The notes under the pieces were generated by a model. The model was given only the letters and a program-made list of their open reading frames with translations. It did no database searches and had not been told where the DNA came from. A stretch of 64,000 nt of DNA, from contig QANZ01001133.1 in assembly GCA_003254925.1 (NCBI GenBank), positions 1 to 64,000 of the forward strand, in the 5' to 3' direction. The DNA comes from Chamaecrista fasciculata (lineage: Eukaryota; Streptophyta; Magnoliopsida; Fabales; Fabaceae). The translations under genes were made by a program, and so were the position numbers. Positions 59,130 through 64,000 of this stretch are shown here, piece after piece (position 1 is the first letter of the stretch; each line of letters opens with the position of its first letter).

Positions 59130-60920
59130 TAGAATCACTTGGTTTACATTACTGTTAACGTTGATATGATTCTAATTAATGTTAGATTGGCAAAAGCAAC
59201 AGTTCTCATGGATACAAGCAAGTTCGGTGCTGCAAAAACTCCAAACTCTGAAGCCTTAGACAGACTAAGGTATGTTGTTATTCACATTACTTTAAATTCT
59301 TTTTATATGATAATATGTCAAGCAGACAACTATTGCAAAGCTTTCTTTTATACGATTTGGTGGTTGGCTTTTTATCATTTTGCTACATAATGGACTGTGA
59401 ACATTTGATGGTTATGTCAACTACAAAATGCAGAGCTTGAGAAAGCTACAATGTAAGCTAGTATTGGTAGCGGTTTTTTTTTTTTTTTCGCCACCTTCTT
59501 TCTCAATTCTTTCAGTTACGTATTTCTTTGTCTTCAATATATTTTTTAAAAGCTTTAACTGTTAAATCCTGAAACTATAATATTGAATTAAAATGCTGAA
59601 CCTACGTGAGATTGTTCTTGTTTGTACCTACATCCACGATCTTTCAAATACTTCTTTTCATGTCATTATTCTGATGTAATTTGTATAGCAGGTAAAAATG
59701 AATGCATACATTTTATCTTTCATTTTAAAGACAATATATATGTCATTATGGATCCATAATAATCCCTTCCTACTCTACACAGCAGGGTAGATAGTCCTAT
59801 GGATGCACAAACTACAAAGCCAAAATTGAAATTGGGAGGGCAAGGGGAAAAAAAAATCCACATTCCCTATTCACACAGATTGATCATGATATGTGTCACA
59901 AACTTCATAGGAGAGGTTCACCAAACTTATATGATTTTCTATCACAATATCTGGTACGTAAACTAAGCATTTACTTTGGTGATGCTTCATGACTCTGGGT
60001 TCCTTATTTCTGATCTTGTTTGATAGTTGGAAATCTTCATCCATGTGGCTAGCAATGTCGATAAAAGTATGCTGGTGACTGCAATTTATTGATCACTATA
60101 AGGAACTAAATGGAATCACTTATTAGTTAACTCAACTTAAAGGTGACTTCTGTTTTCTTGTCTGAACAAGTGAACATCCATTTTGCACATACTTCATACC
60201 TTGGAACTGAACCACATTGCAATCTGGTTCCCCTATTATGGCTAACATGTTTTAATGTTTAGTAATGATTCACATGTTAATTAATCACGCAACCAAAATT
60301 AATATTTGTAATAGATCAAACCATTATTAGTAATATATCACATTGTTAAAGTAAGTAAATGACACCATTTAATTAATATTTAATATTAAAAATCATATCA
60401 TATGCAATACTAATTAATTCTTTACTATCTTGTGCCTTTTTTTTGTAGCATAAGAACCTTGATACTCACTTTTCATGACATCAGAAAATCGTAATCACTT
60501 GGTCTGCATTGCTGTTAATTTTGACAATTGAGACTATCCTAATTGAAATCACAAACAGCGTCGACTTTTTGTTAGGCAAACTCAATTTACGTCAACTTTT
60601 AAATTAACATATAGTATTACTGTGGTATGGAAGTGATTAAACTCAATTCACTTACCCTCTGTTTATACGTTATACTGTTCTAAAAGCTTACAAAATGATT
60701 GCAGCAGCATGGCAAATATCCAAAGGGTGGAAGCCAAGATGAAAACGTTGGGAGGTTGGTCAGAAAATGGAAAGCTCTTGTACACCTCCAAATTCTCATC
60801 CTTAAATTACACTCTTATGGAAGCATTGAAGATCACCAACGCAAATTGCATTCAAAATTGCTTATGTTATTCTGGTATTCACATGGGTCGTGTACACTCT
60901 TTTACTAGTTTGACTTGAGA
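59130..60920 (+). other. Possible 3' UTR exons or gene remnants downstream of the CNL
   Basis: Two short coding-looking patches: 59184-59271 (LAKATVLMDTSKFGAAKTPN before GTATGTTG) and 60711-60917 (MANIQRVEAKMKTLGGWSEN to a TGA). Neither is recognised. The related phrases 'aatcacttggtttacattactgttaa' (59135) and 'aatcacttggtctgcattgctgttaa' (60491) hint at an internal duplication. The CNL stop is followed at 58446 by CAG/GTATTG, a usable donor, and CNL genes often have introns in the 3' UTR. Evidence is weak. Confidence 0.3.
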
Positions 60921-61210
60921 GATCTTATAAACACCGAACATTAACTTACCTTCTTTCTCAAGTAACCTTTGGATATTATTGTAATTTGCAAAGGCCTTGG
61001 TGGCCTCCCTGCTGTAGATTGTTTAATTTTATGGGTTCTTTGGTTGGCAAAAGATCAAGAACAGAGTGCAAGGTTTGGCCAAATAATGCCTTGATTGTTT
61101 TATTATAATTGTATGGCTATTTTGATTATTCAAATTTATAAAATTTCTCTTGCTTATTTGACGTTGATAAATTATTTGCATTAAAAGGTCAAGTGAATTT
61201 AAATATTGTT

Positions 61211-61922
61211 ATAGAAAAAAGTATTGTTGGTACCCCCACCGTATGAGGTCATTTTTAGTTATACCCTCAATGTTTTTTTCGTCAATTATGCCCCAACGTT
61301 TCACATTTGAGTCAATTGTATCTCAACCCGGCATTTTTTTATTATTTTAAGCTCCTTAAGTTTCCATTATTTAGAAATTCTCCATTCTCTCAAGATTTTT
61401 CTTTCACACGAGTCCCTTACTAATTACAGAACAATCTAGAATGTTTGTTATCGTTAACGAACTGGTCCTGCAATTGAAAAAATCGAAAAATCTCTCATCT
61501 ATTTTTCACAATTTCGGAAACCATACACAAACTCGCTGGTGAGCCTCGAATACAGAGAAATCAAGCAAAAATACTAATAGATTTAGCTCCCGGGTTAAAC
61601 ACACAATTTCGGGTGCCGGTGTCGCTGTGGTCGTCGAAATTTATGGGAGACTAGGAAGCTAAGGACGACGACGAGAAGGACTATGTCGACGGAAACGAGG
61701 ACAAAGTGGACGACAACGATGAAGTGTGGTAATAATATTTTAGGGTAAGAGAAGGAGGATTGTTAATGACTTTCAAGGACATGTTTGTTAAAAATGACAA
61801 ACATTCTGGACTATTTTGTAATTAGTTAGGGATTGAGCTATAATTGACTCAAATATGAAACGTTGAGGACATAATTGACAAAAAAAAAAAAACGTTGAGG
61901 TATAATAATTTTGCCTATTGTA
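61211..61922. mobile_element. Larger MITE of the 'GTATGAGGT' family with GC-rich insert
   Basis: Left arm with ACCGTATGAGGTCATTTTTAG and CAACGTTTCACATTTGAGTC pairs with the right arm GACTCAAATATGAAACGTTG and ACGTTGAGGTATAATAATTT. The family matches 23183-23445. The centre (about 61600-61735) is richer in GC, with GAGGACAAAGTGGACGACAA and similar phrases that read as an acidic peptide, so it may be captured sequence. Confidence 0.55.
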
Positions 61923-62154
61923 TATGTATAGTTTTAAAACTTTCTTTTTTTTTTTTTACCGTTACTCTCCCAAAATTATATATGATTTTATCCATCCATA
62001 TACTATATATAATAATTAACTATAGATAAAAGATTTTAAGAAAACTTCACAACTTATCTAAGTAGTCTCTTCATATAAACTCTTTCATATTCCACTATAA
62101 TTCTATAAATCTTACATAATATATTTTTCTTAAAAATAATCCCTTCATCCTGTT

Positions 62155-62360
62155 ATATATGTTTCTTGGAAATCTGTATCTTTGGATTGGTAGTATTCGA
62201 ACTTTAAACGAGAGAAATACGACCATATTTTGTTCTTTGGAACTAACGTGAGAAATTATAGAAATAAGTAGGATTAACCGGGAACAAATGAAACATAAGG
62301 GACCAATTTGAAATCCATTCCTTATATATGGGACCAATGTGAGGTTTTTGGCCATTAAAA
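62155..62360. repeat. Partial MITE related to 7796-8312
   Basis: 'ggaaacataagggaccaatttgaaatcc' type phrases and GGACCAATGTGAGGTTTTTGGCC at the right end match the arm of the element at 7796. The left arm is unclear. It lies just before the CNL pseudogene. Confidence 0.45.
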
Positions 62361-62415
62361 TTCAGCTTCAAGTATTGAATGACTCAAAAGTCAAGATTCT
62401 TCCCTTATCTTTCTG

Positions 62416-62815
62416 CTTATTAGAATGAGAAAACTCATCAATCACATTTCTCCCGCAAAACGCAAGAACTCCTCCCTCACTCACATCGCATTTCATCCTC
62501 TAATTGATGATACTAAAGATCAATTTTGGAGTCAATCACTATGTCTACTGATGATACTAAAGATCTAAATATGCTTCAAATTAAATTGAAGCAATTGTTG
62601 ACTGAAAAGAGATTTCTTATTGTTCTAGATGATGTATGGAGTGAAAATTTTATGTGGGATACCTTGCAAAAACCTTTCAATCATGGAGCCGGGGGGAAGC
62701 AAAATACTTGTGACCACACGCAGTGAACAAGTTGCTTCAACCATGCGATCCACAAAAGTACAACCATTGCAGCAATTATTAGAAGATGATAGTTGGTCAC
62801 TTTTAAGGAGATATG
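62416..62815 (+). pseudogene. Truncated CNL pseudogene (NB-ARC fragment)
   Basis: The first part (CTCCCGCAAAACGCAAGAAC, then CTCACTCACATCGCATTTCATCC) matches the leader of the intact CNL at about 54697-54775. It then jumps to the NB-ARC: SITMSTDDTKDLNMLQIKL, KRFLIVLDDVWSENF (kinase-2) and, in another frame, GSKILVTTRSEQVASTMRS. The coiled coil, P-loop and about 780 bp are missing. A frameshift falls in a run of six G (62687-62692). The reading ends at SWSLLRRY where a hAT-like element begins. No start codon context remains. Confidence 0.9.
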
Positions 62816-63400
62816 TAGGGGTGGCAAAATGGGTAGGTTGGGTTGGTTTTGGGTTAGGTTATTAACGAGTGAGTCATAAATGGGTCAATGACCCATGAAA
62901 TTTCTTTAAATGGGTCATGGGTGGGTCATGACCCATTAAAAGAGGGTCAACCCAACCCAACCCATGAACCCATTTAAAATATATTTGTTTTTAAATGATT
63001 TAATAATTTATTTATTTTTTAAAATAATTATTTAATAAATAAATTAATTAAATAAATTATATAATCCCTAAATTTATTTTAAAATTACAATTTAGTCCCT
63101 AAAAAAATTTCACTTTATTTCAAAATTAAATTAATTATTAATTATTTAATCAGTAAATTAATTAAATAAATGACGTAATAATTTATTTTTCACCCTTAAA
63201 TTTATTTTGAAATTACAATTTAATCCCTAAAAATTACAATTTAGTCCCACAAAACAACATTTGCTCACTTTATTCTCTTCTCCCGGTCTCACCGATCAAA
63301 CTCACTTTACTTTTTACTGAATAAATTTACTTTTCATCCCTAAGTTCTTTTCAAAATTACAATTTAGTCCCTAAAAAATCCAAAACAAATCAGTCACATG
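62816..63400 (+). mobile_element. hAT-like non-autonomous element, left end clear
   Basis: TAGGGGTGGCAAAATGGGTA at 62816 is the standard left end of a common plant hAT family. It is followed by repeats of 'tgggtcatgaccca' and 'cccaacccaaccca'. Further on, 'aaattacaatttagtccctaaa' occurs at least three times. I could not find the matching right end CCATTTTGCCACCCC or a continuation of the NB-ARC gene within the window, so the end coordinate is a guess. Confidence 0.6.
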
Positions 63401-64000
63401 GAGATTGCATTGAATTACAACACGCCAAACAAATTAAACCTAAATTTTCAACAAGTCTTCAGATACTCCTAGGGCCGCAGTGTGCACAACCAAGGAAGAA
63501 TTGATTAAAAAACTAAGAAAATAATAAACAAATACAGTAGATAGTGAATAATAAATAATCTATAAGCAACTGATATCTGAGCAAACTATCAAAACAACTT
63601 ACCGTCTTCCAGCAAAATGTCTTGAGCAAACTATCAACACTGAAATCCCTCCCAAATATTGATAGTTGTGCCTGCCATTGTCAAAGATTCTAAAATTGGT
63701 TAAACATCGACGTATGCTTACAAAAACAACAACAAAAAAAGACACTGGTAATTGGGGCATTTCATCAAACAGGTTATGAGCACTAATTCCAACAAACAGA
63801 TTCAAACTCAACTAGCTTTAATCCTCCTCCAATACAAGCAACAAACGACAAACAAATATTATAAGCAAGTAGGAATAAAAACAAACAGATTAATTTATCT
63901 TCCTCTAAAACCCAAAATCCCCCAACTCAACACTTAATTTCGGCGTCTCAGTTATATAACCCGATAGCCTAAAACTACAAAACAAGTAGGTATAAAAACA
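63401..64000. other. Unassigned right edge
   Basis: No gene, repeat or element that I can support. It has short A-rich reading frames only. Confidence 0.4.

Overview
This is eukaryotic plant nuclear DNA, most likely from a eudicot. It is AT-rich, its genes have GT-AG introns with T-rich acceptors, and it carries a CLV1-type receptor kinase, a CC-NB-ARC-LRR resistance gene, a Ty1/copia element primed by initiator tRNA-Met, RTE-type LINEs, a tRNA-derived SINE and many MITEs. The species cannot be fixed from the sequence alone. A rosid would fit, but this is inference.

Layout of genes. 106-1310 (+): last exons of an unrecognised gene. 1623-7456 (-): complete OSCA/CSC1-like (DUF221) ion channel gene of 10 exons, predicted 708 aa, with a perfect 126-bp tandem duplication of one exon. 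10546-13806 (+): NOP58, the box C/D snoRNP core protein, 8 coding exons, 559 aa. 16469-21642 (+): a very young Ty1/copia retrotransposon with near-identical 293-bp LTRs, perfect 5-bp target duplication and one internal stop. 26645-29804 (+): CLAVATA1-like LRR receptor kinase, 2 exons, 999 aa. 41030-42273 (-): BTF3/NAC-beta, 5 coding exons plus a 5' UTR exon, 163 aa. 47195-53860 (+): plastid-targeted TPR-like membrane protein, 7 exons, 471 aa. 54808-58425 (+): complete CNL resistance gene, 1205 aa. 62416-62815 (+): decayed paralogue of that CNL, cut off by a hAT-like element.

Between the genes lies a dense layer of repeats. It includes several foldback or MULE-type MITEs (three with 9-bp target duplications, perfect or nearly so), a TRIM, a solo LTR with 5-bp target duplication, a 5'-truncated LINE with an RNase H-like remnant, two RTE LINE insertions (one only about 51 bp long), a SINE inside an intron, and a pair of large foldback elements in opposite orientation, each carrying a GC-rich coding-like core.

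The genes do not form a pathway. NOP58 and BTF3 both serve translation capacity, and both show the same promoter grammar: site II TGGGCY-type motifs, a telo-box, and an intron in the 5' UTR. The two NB-ARC loci mark a small resistance-gene cluster at the right end. Two single-N positions (38688 and 53461) look like assembly joins. No convincing new multi-gene system was found. The strongest unusual signals are the duplicated OSCA exon and the inverted pair of foldback elements with captured-looking cores.
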